A stretch of 64,000 nt of DNA from Desulfomonilaceae bacterium (GTDB taxonomy: Bacteria > Desulfobacterota > Desulfomonilia > Desulfomonilales > Desulfomonilaceae): the NCBI GenBank assembly GCA_031082285.1, contig JAVHLK010000001.1, forward strand, positions 91,785-155,784, written 5' to 3'. A model generated the notes under the pieces. The model was not told where the DNA came from. It worked only from the letters and a program-made list of their open reading frames with translations, and did no database searches. How positions within the stretch are numbered: the stretch's first letter is position 1; each line of letters starts with the position of its first letter. Of this stretch, positions 17,970 to 25,986 are shown piece by piece. The translations under genes and the position numbers were made by a program.

Positions 17970-18878
17970 ATGTTCGATTCCATAGAATCGGTAGAAGAAA
18001 GCTTGCTCAGTCAGAAATATATTCCGGATCGGTCGCTGGCCACGGTGCTCTACCTTGCCTGGTCGCTCAAGAAACCGCTCTTCCTGGAGGGCGAACCGGG
18101 AGTCGGAAAGACCGAGACCGCCGCGGTTATGGCGCGCGCGCTCGGCACGGACCTCATCCGGCTCCAGTGTTATGAAGGGCTGGACGCAAATCACGCCTTG
18201 TACGAATGGAATTACCCCCGACAGATCCTCCAGATTAAGTTGGGAGAGGAATGCGGTACCGATCCTCAGATGTTGGGTCGAACGATCTTCACAGAGGAGT
18301 TCCTCATAAAAAGGCCGCTCCTTCAGGCCATACTTTCGTCACAGGAGCGGGAACCCGTCCTGTTGATCGATGAGGTGGATCGGTCCGACGAGGAATTTGA
18401 GGCTCTGCTGCTCGAAGTGCTGTCGGATTTCCAGATCTCGATCCCCGAGATCGGGACGCTCAAGGCCGTACGGAGACCGTTGGTCATCCTTACGTCCAAC
18501 CGCACCCGCGACATACACGATGCACTTAAACGGAGATGCCTGTATCACTGGATCGACTATCCCACTCCGGAAAAGGAACGAGAGATTATCGCGACCAGGA
18601 TTCCCGGCATCGCGCAGGATCTTGCATCCCAGGTGGCGCTGTTCATGCACCGCGTAAGAAACGAAGACTTCGTCAAGCGACCCGGAGTGGCCGAGTCCCT
18701 GGACTGGGCCGCGGCCCTTCTTGCTCTGGAGCGGACCGCGCTCGATGAGATCACGGTCCGGGAAACGCTCGGCTGCATCCTTAAGTACCGAGAGGATATC
18801 CTCCAGTTCCAGGAGCTTTGGAAGCGCACGGAGTTCCGAGAGTCGCTCTTGAGCGACGTCTTGGAGAAGCTCTGCTGA
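17970..18878 (+). CDS. MoxR/CoxD-type AAA+ ATPase
   Basis: A 302-residue AAA+ protein. Walker A is EGEPGVGKTE (about 40-49), Walker B is VLLIDEVDRSDEE and sensor 1 is VILTSNRTRDIHDAL, followed by the MoxR-typical RRCLYHWIDYPTPEKE. MoxR ATPases remodel or activate client enzymes together with VWA-domain partners; the next gene, 27 bases downstream, encodes such a partner. CoxD/CoxE pairs serve molybdenum CO dehydrogenases, but no cox structural gene is in this window, so the client is unknown. Confidence 0.9.
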   Translation: MFDSIESVEESLLSQKYIPDRSLATVLYLAWSLKKPLFLEGEPGVGKTETAAVMARALGTDLIRLQCYEGLDANHALYEWNYPRQILQIKLGEECGTDPQMLGRTIFTEEFLIKRPLLQAILSSQEREPVLLIDEVDRSDEEFEALLLEVLSDFQISIPEIGTLKAVRRPLVILTSNRTRDIHDALKRRCLYHWIDYPTPEKEREIIATRIPGIAQDLASQVALFMHRVRNEDFVKRPGVAESLDWAAALLALERTALDEITVRETLGCILKYREDILQFQELWKRTEFRESLLSDVLEKLC

Positions 18879-18905
18879 GTCAAACATGCACACGGGTGAG
18901 GGCCG

Positions 18906-20144
18906 ATGAGCGGTTCGCGTGAGGACGGAGCACATTCAAAGACTACACCGGACGATGGGGATCGTGCGGTCGGCGAAGGAATCCAAAGGACTCTGCCGTG
19001 CGATTCTCTCTCCGGTGCAATCGTTTCCTTTGGACGGTTGCTCAAGGAGAACGGTATAGGCGTCACGCCGTCTTCTATTATGGACGCGCTGAGGGGAGTC
19101 CGCGGTGTGGGAGTTGAGAACTTTGACGACTTCAAGACCGTATTGAGGACCGTATTCCTCTCACGAGTCGAAGAGTTCACGACATTCGATCGTCTGTTCT
19201 CAGAGGTCTTTCGTGAGTCCGCTTTGGAAGACCTTGAATCTCTCGGCACTGAGTGTGCGGAGCAAGAATCCTCCGCGCCGGCAGAGTCCTCAGAGGCCGG
19301 AGACGACCTTGCGGCCGCGGAAGCCGGAGCGTCGGATTCTCAAGAGCGGCAGGCAACGGAAGCACCACCCTACGTGGTCTACTCCCCTCGGGAGATCCTT
19401 AGGAACCGGGATTTTCGGGACATTCCCGCCGGTACCGACCCGAGAATGGCGCGTCTGATTCGGGAGATTCTCAGCCCCCTCCTTCGCCGAATCGGAGTGA
19501 GGAGAAAGGTCGTTGAAAGCGGCACGGCCTTGGATTTTCGTCGGATGTTGAGGAAGAACGTCCGGTACGGGGGAGAACTCGTCGAACTTCCGAGGCTCAA
19601 GCCCAAACGCAGAATCAGGAGACTGGTCTTTCTCTGCGATGTCAGCGGTTCCATGAATCCCTACCTTTGGTTCATGCTTCGGTTCATCAAGGAATTACAG
19701 CAGATTCCCACGAATGTGGAGACCTTTGTCTTTGCGACGCGTCTGAACCGGATCACCCCTTTGTTGGTTCGGCTTCCCTTTGCCCGGGCCATGGAAGAAA
19801 CGGCTCGTACGGTGAAGGATTGGTCGGGCGGGACGCGCATAGGTGCGTGTCTGCAGGAATTCACTTCATTCAGGGGCGGCAGAATGCTTGGGGCGTCAAC
19901 GATCGTGCTCATCCATTCCGATGGGTGGGACCGAGGCGATTCATCGTTGCTGCAAAGAGAAATGGCGAAGATCCGGCGTCGGTCGTACCGGGTGCTGTGG
20001 ATTAATCCACTCCTGGGAGGGGTTTTCTACGAGCCTACCTGCAAGGGCATGAAAACGGCTCTCCCGTTTGTCGACTCATTCCTTCCCGGCCACAATGTGT
20101 CCTCCCTGGAACGAGTAGCCGGGACTTTGAGGGGGCTGCTCTGA
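18906..20144 (+). CDS. CoxE-like VWA-domain protein
   Basis: A 412-residue protein. The N-terminal half contains a helical segment (about 35-95) and a low-complexity acidic/alanine stretch (about 115-150). The C-terminal half is a von Willebrand factor A domain with the MIDAS motif DVSGSMNPY near residue 245, then SGGTRIGACLQEF and IHSDGWDRGD. It forms a chaperone pair with the preceding MoxR ATPase (27-base spacing, same strand). The start ATG follows a weak GAGGG site. Function in the cell depends on the unidentified client. Confidence 0.88.
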   Translation: MSGSREDGAHSKTTPDDGDRAVGEGIQRTLPCDSLSGAIVSFGRLLKENGIGVTPSSIMDALRGVRGVGVENFDDFKTVLRTVFLSRVEEFTTFDRLFSEVFRESALEDLESLGTECAEQESSAPAESSEAGDDLAAAEAGASDSQERQATEAPPYVVYSPREILRNRDFRDIPAGTDPRMARLIREILSPLLRRIGVRRKVVESGTALDFRRMLRKNVRYGGELVELPRLKPKRRIRRLVFLCDVSGSMNPYLWFMLRFIKELQQIPTNVETFVFATRLNRITPLLVRLPFARAMEETARTVKDWSGGTRIGACLQEFTSFRGGRMLGASTIVLIHSDGWDRGDSSLLQREMAKIRRRSYRVLWINPLLGGVFYEPTCKGMKTALPFVDSFLPGHNVSSLERVAGTLRGLL

Positions 20145-20455
20145 TCTCGGGCCGGTTCGCTCCGATCGATTGTCCGTCGAGACACGCGGCCGGCCTGTCT
20201 GATGACGACGGTCAAGATGCCCGTTTCTCAGCGGAGGAAGTGCCGCCGGACCGACAAGGACGAGGGACAACGGTCCTCAGAAATACTCAGCCGTACGACG
20301 CAATTGTGTCTTTGACAAAAGACCTCCACCGGTGATAAGGATATACGACAATTTTAGTGGTAGTATCCCCGGAAAGGATTTGCCCGAACGCGGTTCAAGA
20401 AGGTCTGCAGTCGGTGATTTCGTGTAGACCGAGAGCATACGTACAGGAGTGTATG
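20145..20455 (+). promoter_or_regulatory. Intergenic region with a possible sigma70 promoter
   Basis: A 311-base gap. TTGACA at 20312-20317 is a perfect -35 box; 17 bases downstream ATAAGG (20335-20340), or TGATAAGG read as an extended form, is a poor -10. It would drive the radical SAM gene about 115 bases downstream. Nothing else was recognised. Confidence 0.35.
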
Positions 20456-21847
20456 ATGAAAGGCTACGAGTCGCGAACATCCAATATTGCAGGACGAGAC
20501 GTCTATCCACTATACGCGAAGTTTTTTACGCGGGCTCTCAAATTGCTGCTTGCGTCGCACAACAGAAGGATAAGGCGGGAAAAGGGAGTGACTCCCGTTG
20601 ACGCACTCTTCAATTTCGTCAAACTGTCGTTTCTTGAGTACACCATGCTGAAATACCGGCATATGGTCGGCTTTGACGGTTCGGTAGTCATCGATAGTAC
20701 CTTTCCCCCCTATCCATCGAGCGCGTTTGACAAGAGGCTCTCCAATTATCTGAACAACCTGGACCTCATGGAACTTCCATCGGGTATCGTCTCCGTATCG
20801 ACCACCAATTGCTGCCCGTATGCATGCGCGTTTTGCTCCACCAATGCCAAGAGAAAGACGGACGACGATCTGGACGAGGAACTGTTGAAGAAGACCATCA
20901 CCGAGATTGAGACGCTGGGCACGCCGTCGATCATCCTCCATGGAGGCGAGCCCATGTATCGGTACGACCGATTCCTGAGGCTGGTCAAGCATGTGAGCAA
21001 TGATACCTGTCTATGGATGTTTACCACGGGCTACGCGGTGACTGGTGAAAAGGCCGAGGAGCTCAAGGCCAACGGGCTCTTCGGCGTGTGGGTCAGCTTG
21101 GATCATTACCGGCCGGACGTGCACAACGGACTCCGTGGCAACCCCCAAGCCTTTGAAAACGCGTGTACTGCAGTGGAGCACTTCAAGCGGGCCGGAGTGT
21201 ATACTTGTCTTTCCCTGGTGCCGCCGGACGATCTGGTGGAACCTGAAAACTTTAAGAAATACTATGAGTTCGCCAGGGATTTGGGCGTTGCCGAGATCCG
21301 GGTGATGGAGAAGAAACCTTCCGGCAGGGAAGCCTGCCGGGGTGCGAGGCCGCACAGTCCGGTACTGGAGCAGTTGCAGAAGGACCTCTACATGGATCCT
21401 GCGTATCGCAATCATCCGCCGCTGAGCGGTCTGTCCACGTGGCTTGAGAAGGACCAGGCTTTCGGCTGTCAGTGCAGGTTTGAATACCTTTTCGTGACCT
21501 CCGCCGGTGATGTGCAGCCCTGTGAGGTCAGCGAGATCTCATTCGGCAACATCAACGAAGAGCCGTTCCGGGATATCTACAATCGGATTTGCAGGGCATT
21601 CCCCGCGCCCTCCACCGGCTGCATTCCCATGGTCATGTACCCCGAAGTGAGACACTACCAGAAGGTCAAGGATCGGATGACGACTCTGGAGAGGGCAGGG
21701 CTGGCCGCTCGGATTATTGACGGCTTCCAGGCCCGCGGCAAGGTTCCGGGAGCGTTCGGCGGCATATGGTCCGTCTATAAGCGCAGACTCGCCTACTATA
21801 AGAGCCGGAAAGCCGCTCGTGAAAAAAAGACTGCAATCCCGAACTAA
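20456..21847 (+). CDS. Radical SAM protein with SPASM-like C-terminal cysteines
   Basis: A 463-residue enzyme. Of two adjacent ATGs, 20456 is preferred because GGAG sits 6 bases upstream. The radical SAM cluster motif is CPYACAFC (near residue 120), followed by ILHGGEPMYR (GGEP) and WVSLDHYRPDVHNGLRG. A later cysteine group, FGCQCRFEYLF...GDVQPCEV...FGNI, resembles a SPASM/twitch auxiliary cluster. Such proteins modify peptides, proteins or small molecules. A hydrophilic N-terminus of about 110 residues precedes the core. No substrate peptide or partner gene is adjacent, so the reaction is unknown. Confidence 0.85.
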   Translation: MKGYESRTSNIAGRDVYPLYAKFFTRALKLLLASHNRRIRREKGVTPVDALFNFVKLSFLEYTMLKYRHMVGFDGSVVIDSTFPPYPSSAFDKRLSNYLNNLDLMELPSGIVSVSTTNCCPYACAFCSTNAKRKTDDDLDEELLKKTITEIETLGTPSIILHGGEPMYRYDRFLRLVKHVSNDTCLWMFTTGYAVTGEKAEELKANGLFGVWVSLDHYRPDVHNGLRGNPQAFENACTAVEHFKRAGVYTCLSLVPPDDLVEPENFKKYYEFARDLGVAEIRVMEKKPSGREACRGARPHSPVLEQLQKDLYMDPAYRNHPPLSGLSTWLEKDQAFGCQCRFEYLFVTSAGDVQPCEVSEISFGNINEEPFRDIYNRICRAFPAPSTGCIPMVMYPEVRHYQKVKDRMTTLERAGLAARIIDGFQARGKVPGAFGGIWSVYKRRLAYYKSRKAAREKKTAIPN

Positions 21848-21926
21848 AACGGTAACTCGCCGGCGTCTCGAATCATATGCAAGGCGTGCCGGACAGTGCC
21901 GACAACCTCTGCGGTTCAGACCAATA

Positions 21927-22088
21927 CCTTAGTACAGGGTTTCGTAAATACGGTCGCGGATTCCTGCAACCGCGCGGTAGCGTCCCGGCGTCCCTGCCGG
22001 GCGTGGGAAGAAAGAATACCGGCACGGAGGCCGGCGCTACCAAAGCAGGAACGGTTGCCGTAAATGTGACACCGTACTTGTGAAAGGC
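21927..22088. repeat. Intergenic TIR element D (TACGGTCGCG family)
   Basis: The clearest member. Left end: TTTCGTAAATACGGTCGCGG then ATTCCTGCAACCG. Right end, minus strand: CAAGTACGGTGTCACATTTA then CGGCAACCG. Next inside, GGTAGCG pairs with CGCTACC, then GC-rich CCCGGC/GCCGGG hairpins. CCTTAGTACAGGGTTTC at the outer left edge is shared with element C. Confidence 0.75.
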
Positions 22089-22115
22089 TGCACTTAGGCA
22101 GCCGCCGTTCACTCG

Positions 22116-22145
22116 TTGAGCTTCCGGGATGCACCGGAAGCTCAA
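22116..22145. terminator. Perfect 12-bp hairpin downstream of the PhoU-like gene
   Basis: TTGAGCTTCCGG (22116-22127), loop GATGCA, CCGGAAGCTCAA (22134-22145). It is 70 bases downstream of the stop of the minus-strand PhoU-like gene and downstream of the radical SAM gene on the other strand. No T-run follows on either strand, so a classical intrinsic terminator is not proven. Confidence 0.4.
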
Positions 22146-22214
22146 CAATGGGGACGCGTGTGCCGGGATGTTCACGGCACTCCATGTCCGCAGCGCCTTC
22201 AATTGTCGGTTGGG

Positions 22215-22931
22215 CTAATCGGCTTCGGGAGAATCCGCCAATTGCAGGAGAACTTCGCTCATCTGTTTGATATGCGCGTTCGCGCCTTTTATTGAGTCCA
22301 AAATGTCGAGATAGAGTGAGGATGCTTTCGGCGAGCAAAGGCCTTCCAGAAGACGATCCTCGTGCGCCAATGCGAAATCAACGGTCATCTGGGCCAGTTT
22401 GTTGTTCTGCGTCAACAAGTTCTCGAGCACGTTTCGGTTGCGGTTCAAGATAACATCGCGGAAAGTCTTCAAGACTTCAGTGAAGAGTGCAAACAAATCC
22501 TGGAGTTCCTTCAAGGCCTTGTCGCTGAAGGGAATTCCGTCGCGGGCCTTTATTCTACTGACGTTAAGAATGGCCTCGATCAGGTCGCCGACTCGCTCCA
22601 GGTGTCCGGGAAAGAGCACGATGGCCTTGAGCACTTTTCCCTTGGTGTCGGGGTAACACACGAGGTCTCCCGTAAGTCCTTTTTCCTCGTCGTGAACCTC
22701 CTTGCCCAAGATCTCGCACACGGTCATCCTTTCCGAGTCGGAAAGGATCAAGCTCTTGCGCACACAGTCCGTCATTTCGATGAGCTTACTGCACATTACC
22801 AACAAGCCCTCTTCCAGACACGTCACATCCGTGGGAGGAGTCTCATAGAGTTCCTCGATCCGGGAGGCCTCGGAATCCAGCGTCGGGCTTATCAGGCGAA
22901 AGGGGTTGAAGAGTAGGTTCTTATCTTTCAT
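22215..22931 (-). CDS. PhoU-like/DUF47-type helical protein
   Basis: A 238-residue, almost entirely helical protein. ATG 22931 is chosen; AGGAGG lies 9 bases upstream and the 7-residue longer form would need TTG. Sequence features typical of PhoU bundles are repeated acidic/hydrophobic helices, for example CEILGKEVHDEEKGLT and FPGHLERVGDLIEAILNVSRIK, where E/D-x-x-x-D/E metal positions can be seen. PhoU relatives regulate phosphate uptake or associate with inorganic phosphate transporters. No pst or pit gene is adjacent, so the role is inferred from fold only. Confidence 0.7.
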   Translation of the reverse strand: MKDKNLLFNPFRLISPTLDSEASRIEELYETPPTDVTCLEEGLLVMCSKLIEMTDCVRKSLILSDSERMTVCEILGKEVHDEEKGLTGDLVCYPDTKGKVLKAIVLFPGHLERVGDLIEAILNVSRIKARDGIPFSDKALKELQDLFALFTEVLKTFRDVILNRNRNVLENLLTQNNKLAQMTVDFALAHEDRLLEGLCSPKASSLYLDILDSIKGANAHIKQMSEVLLQLADSPEAD

Positions 22932-23168
22932 CCGCCACGTCCTCCTGTCCAATGATTCTCCCCGAGGCCACGGCGGCGAGTACCTTCTCCGGCATTTCTA
23001 CTCGCAGACACGCGGTCGGCACTCATATTCGGATCGACAGTACCTGAGGAATCGATCCCGGTTCGGGCCCGGTGAGGGTTGTCTTTACTGCCATAATAGA
23101 TTATTCCTACACGTACAAAAGATCAAGTCCTTATAGACCAGGTTTCGGACTTCTACAAGGAGGAAAGG

Positions 23169-23975
23169 ATGACGTCTTACGGGCAATCGGCCGGCGAGAT
23201 TCTCGATCGAATTCGGAAATCCAAACCCGTGGTGCACAGCATAACCAATTACGTGGTGATGAATTCCACCGCAAACGTCCTCCTGGCAATGGGCGCGTCA
23301 CCCATTATGGCTCATGCTCCCGAAGAAATGGAGGACATTTGTCGGATATCGAGCTCGCTGGTTATCAATATCGGCACATTGTCAAAACCGTGGATTGAGT
23401 CCATGCACCTGGCCGGTCGCCTGGCCGCCGTTATGAAAAAGCCGTACCTGCTGGATCCGGTAGGCTCGGGAGCGACCAAACTGAGGACCGACACCGCGGT
23501 CCGACTTATCGAGTCGTCATTGCCAAACGTGATACGGGGCAACGCGTCGGAGATACTCTCTTTGTCTCCTCAGGGGGCGACCACTCGCGGCGTCGATTCC
23601 GTTCACTCCATGGAGGATGCCGTCGATGCGGCTCGAACCGTTTCCCGGTCTCTCGGAACCGTGATCGCGGTCACCGGAGAACGGGATCTGGTGACCGACG
23701 GCGAACGTTCTCTGATAGTGTCGGGCGGCCACCCGCTGATGGGGTATGTGACGGGAACCGGATGTGCGGCAAGCGTTATTATCGGCGCTTTCTTGGCTGA
23801 AGAGAAGGACTCGGTCGTGGCAACCGCGGCCGCTCTGGCCTTTTTCGGACTCGCCGCCGAGCGCGCCGCGGCCGTTGAGAACAAGCCCGGGAGTTTCTGG
23901 ATCAGGGTACTCGACGAGCTCTATGCAGTCACTCCGGACGAACTGGCCCGGAAGACGAGGGTTAGTGAGGCATGA
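23169..23975 (+). CDS. thiM: Hydroxyethylthiazole kinase
   Basis: A 268-residue kinase of normal length. It phosphorylates 4-methyl-5-(2-hydroxyethyl)thiazole for thiamine salvage in the cytoplasm. Diagnostic motifs: VHSITNYVVMNSTANVLLAMGASPIM near the N-terminus (broken here by family variation), PYLLDPVGSGAT, VIRGNASEI, and the catalytic cysteine in TGTGCAAS. The ATG follows a strong AAGGAGG. First gene of thiM-thiE-thiL; its last four bases overlap the thiE start (ATGA). No TPP riboswitch signature was found upstream. Confidence 0.95.
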   Translation: MTSYGQSAGEILDRIRKSKPVVHSITNYVVMNSTANVLLAMGASPIMAHAPEEMEDICRISSSLVINIGTLSKPWIESMHLAGRLAAVMKKPYLLDPVGSGATKLRTDTAVRLIESSLPNVIRGNASEILSLSPQGATTRGVDSVHSMEDAVDAARTVSRSLGTVIAVTGERDLVTDGERSLIVSGGHPLMGYVTGTGCAASVIIGAFLAEEKDSVVATAAALAFFGLAAERAAAVENKPGSFWIRVLDELYAVTPDELARKTRVSEA

Positions 23976-24634
23976 CACACCCGTCAACATGGGAGGTGTA
24001 CCTGGTAACGGATCGCTCGTTGTCTCGCGGAAGGTCCACCCGAGAGATCGTGGAGGCGGCGGTTCGAGGCGGAGTCTCCGCGGTTCAACTCAGGGAAAAG
24101 GATCTGGACACGCGGAGCTTTCTGGAAGAGGGACGCTCTGTTCGCGAGATTCTGAGGGCCTCGGGAGTACCTCTCATCATCAACGACAGAATTGACGTCG
24201 CACTGGCCCTCGATGCCGACGGCGTGCATCTGGGCCTGAGCGACATGCCTGCGGACATCGCCCGAAGGCTTCTCGGACCCGATCGCATCATCGGTCTGTC
24301 CGTGGAGGGACCGGAGCACCTTACTTCCCAAGAGACCGCCTATGCGGACTACCTTGCGATCAGTCCCGTATTCTTGACCCTGACCAAGACCGATCTCAAG
24401 AAAGCCTGGGGGCTCGACGGGCTGCGCGGAGCGAGGTCACTGACCGGTTTGCCTCTCGTAGCCATCGGGTCCGTCAAACACGAGAACGCCAAGCAAGTGA
24501 CGGAGGCCGGTGCGGATTGTGTAGCCGTTGTAACGGCTATTACCGCGGCGGAAAATCCCGAGCAGGCCGCCCGCCTGTTGTTGGAAGAGGTGAGGGCGGG
24601 TAAGGCCGGCCGGCTGCAAAGCCTCGATACATGA
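23972..24634 (+). CDS. thiE: Thiamine-phosphate synthase
   Basis: A 220-residue TIM-barrel enzyme that joins thiazole phosphate and hydroxymethylpyrimidine diphosphate into thiamine monophosphate. Motifs: AVQLREKDLDTRSF, LIINDRIDVALALDADGVHLG, AISPVFLTLTKTD and VAIGSVKHENAKQVTEAGAD. It overlaps thiM by four bases upstream and thiL by four bases downstream, so the three are translationally coupled. Confidence 0.95.
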   Translation: MTHPSTWEVYLVTDRSLSRGRSTREIVEAAVRGGVSAVQLREKDLDTRSFLEEGRSVREILRASGVPLIINDRIDVALALDADGVHLGLSDMPADIARRLLGPDRIIGLSVEGPEHLTSQETAYADYLAISPVFLTLTKTDLKKAWGLDGLRGARSLTGLPLVAIGSVKHENAKQVTEAGADCVAVVTAITAAENPEQAARLLLEEVRAGKAGRLQSLDT

Positions 24635-25632
24635 AACTCACGGATATAGGAGAGTTCGGGTTTATCGATCGAATCTCCCCCCTGGGCGCGGTCAGACCCG
24701 CGGGAGTAGTGAAGGGAATTGGAGACGATTGCGCGGTGATTGCAGTCGACGGTCCGGAATACCTGCTGGTCACCACCGACCTGTTCGTGGAGAGAGTTCA
24801 CTTTCTCATCCATTGGGCTACCCCGGAGATGGTTGGGGCCAAGGCGCTGGCCGTCAATCTGTCCGACATCGCGGCCTGCGGGGGAAGACCGCTTGACGCG
24901 TTCATCAGTCTGGCCATCCCTGAACGCGTGGAACTTGAATGGCTTGAAGCCTTCTATCAAGGAATGGCCGCGTTGGCTCGGGAACACCAGGTGAACCTTC
25001 TTGGAGGCGACACGACCGGTTCACGGAGCGATCTGGTCATCAACGTAGCCGTCACGGGGCTGGTGGGTCGGGAGGAAGTGTTGTATCGACACACCGCGCG
25101 GCGGGGAGACGTGATCGCATTGACAGGGCCCATAGGCGCATCCGCCGCGGGGTGCGAGGTCCTGTTGAACTCCGCGCAGCTCCCTGAGCGCGTTGCCGAC
25201 GTGCTGGTTCAAGCGCATCTCCGGCCCAGGGCACACGTGAAGGAAGGTCGATTGCTCGCATCCTCACGCGGGTGCACGGCCGCCATTGATGTCTCTGACG
25301 GATTGTCCTCTGATTTGGGCCACTTATGTAAGGGGTCCGGGCTCGGTGCACGTCTCTATGAGGACCGGCTTCCACGCACCGCGGAACTTACTGAAGCCGC
25401 GGCGGTCATGGGGCGGGACCCCCTTGTCTGGATGCTGGACGGAGGTGAAGACTATGTCCTGCTGGTCGCCGTACGCGCAGCCATGCTGGACGAGATCATG
25501 GCCATGATGGAGGCTCACGGGTGCGCGCTCCATCCCATCGGAGAATTCGTTGGAGAGGCCGGCATCACGATCCGAAGATGCGATGGAACCGATCTGCCCG
25601 TTGCAGCCCACGGTTGGGATCATTTCAGGTGA
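24631..25632 (+). CDS. thiL: Thiamine-monophosphate kinase
   Basis: A 333-residue AIR-synthase-fold kinase that converts thiamine monophosphate to the pyrophosphate cofactor. Motifs: GEFGFIDRIS at the N-terminus, GIGDDCAVI, TTDLFVERVHF, NLSDIAACGGRP, LLGGDTTGSRSD, ALTGPIGAS and AIDVSDGLSSDLGHL. Last gene of the operon. ThiC, ThiD and ThiG are not encoded here, so the operon covers salvage of thiazole and the final two cofactor steps. Confidence 0.95.
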   Translation: MKLTDIGEFGFIDRISPLGAVRPAGVVKGIGDDCAVIAVDGPEYLLVTTDLFVERVHFLIHWATPEMVGAKALAVNLSDIAACGGRPLDAFISLAIPERVELEWLEAFYQGMAALAREHQVNLLGGDTTGSRSDLVINVAVTGLVGREEVLYRHTARRGDVIALTGPIGASAAGCEVLLNSAQLPERVADVLVQAHLRPRAHVKEGRLLASSRGCTAAIDVSDGLSSDLGHLCKGSGLGARLYEDRLPRTAELTEAAAVMGRDPLVWMLDGGEDYVLLVAVRAAMLDEIMAMMEAHGCALHPIGEFVGEAGITIRRCDGTDLPVAAHGWDHFR

Positions 25633-25824
25633 GTCCGCGGCCCGCGTCCCCGAAGCCGTTTGGGGGCAAAGGTAATTTCGGGAGATACGCGGCCGTCTTG
25701 TCTAGGGAATTGAGTACCGGTCGGGTTCCCCATCGGCCAAATGCTCATGTACATTCACTTCCCACGAGACTTTTGGGGTTCGGTCAGGGCCAAGAAAGTT
25801 CTCTGATTTTTGCGGAAAAAGCTC

Positions 25825-25853
25825 TTGACAACATACAAAAAACACAATATACA
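25825..25853 (+). promoter_or_regulatory. Strong sigma70-type promoter of the sulfur-respiration locus
   Basis: TTGACA (25825-25830), 17-base A-rich spacer, TATACA (25848-25853), followed by TATATT. The AT-rich island is striking against the surrounding GC-rich DNA. It lies about 134 bases upstream of the molybdoenzyme ATG and is the only good promoter in the 354-base gap after thiL; the rest of the gap shows nothing recognisable. Confidence 0.65.
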
Positions 25854-25986
25854 TATATTAACGGGATTTCGTCGATGAGTCCTCGTAACGAACATAGTAC
25901 CCAGGCCCCGGCCTTTATGAACTCAGCGCTGCGAGTATGATTCGCAGAAGATCCTGTTCGATCCTACGCCCCGATGGAGGGAAAAA

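Noticed and set aside
22953..23168. TPP riboswitch upstream of thiM
   Set aside because: The conserved CTGAGA and ACCTGA blocks were not found in the proper order or spacing; CCTGAGGAAT at 23043 is isolated.
25861..25900. Hammerhead-ribozyme-like text (CGATGAGTCC...ACGAAC) upstream of the molybdoenzyme gene
   Set aside because: The core lacks the required CUGAUGA and GAAAC elements and paired stems.
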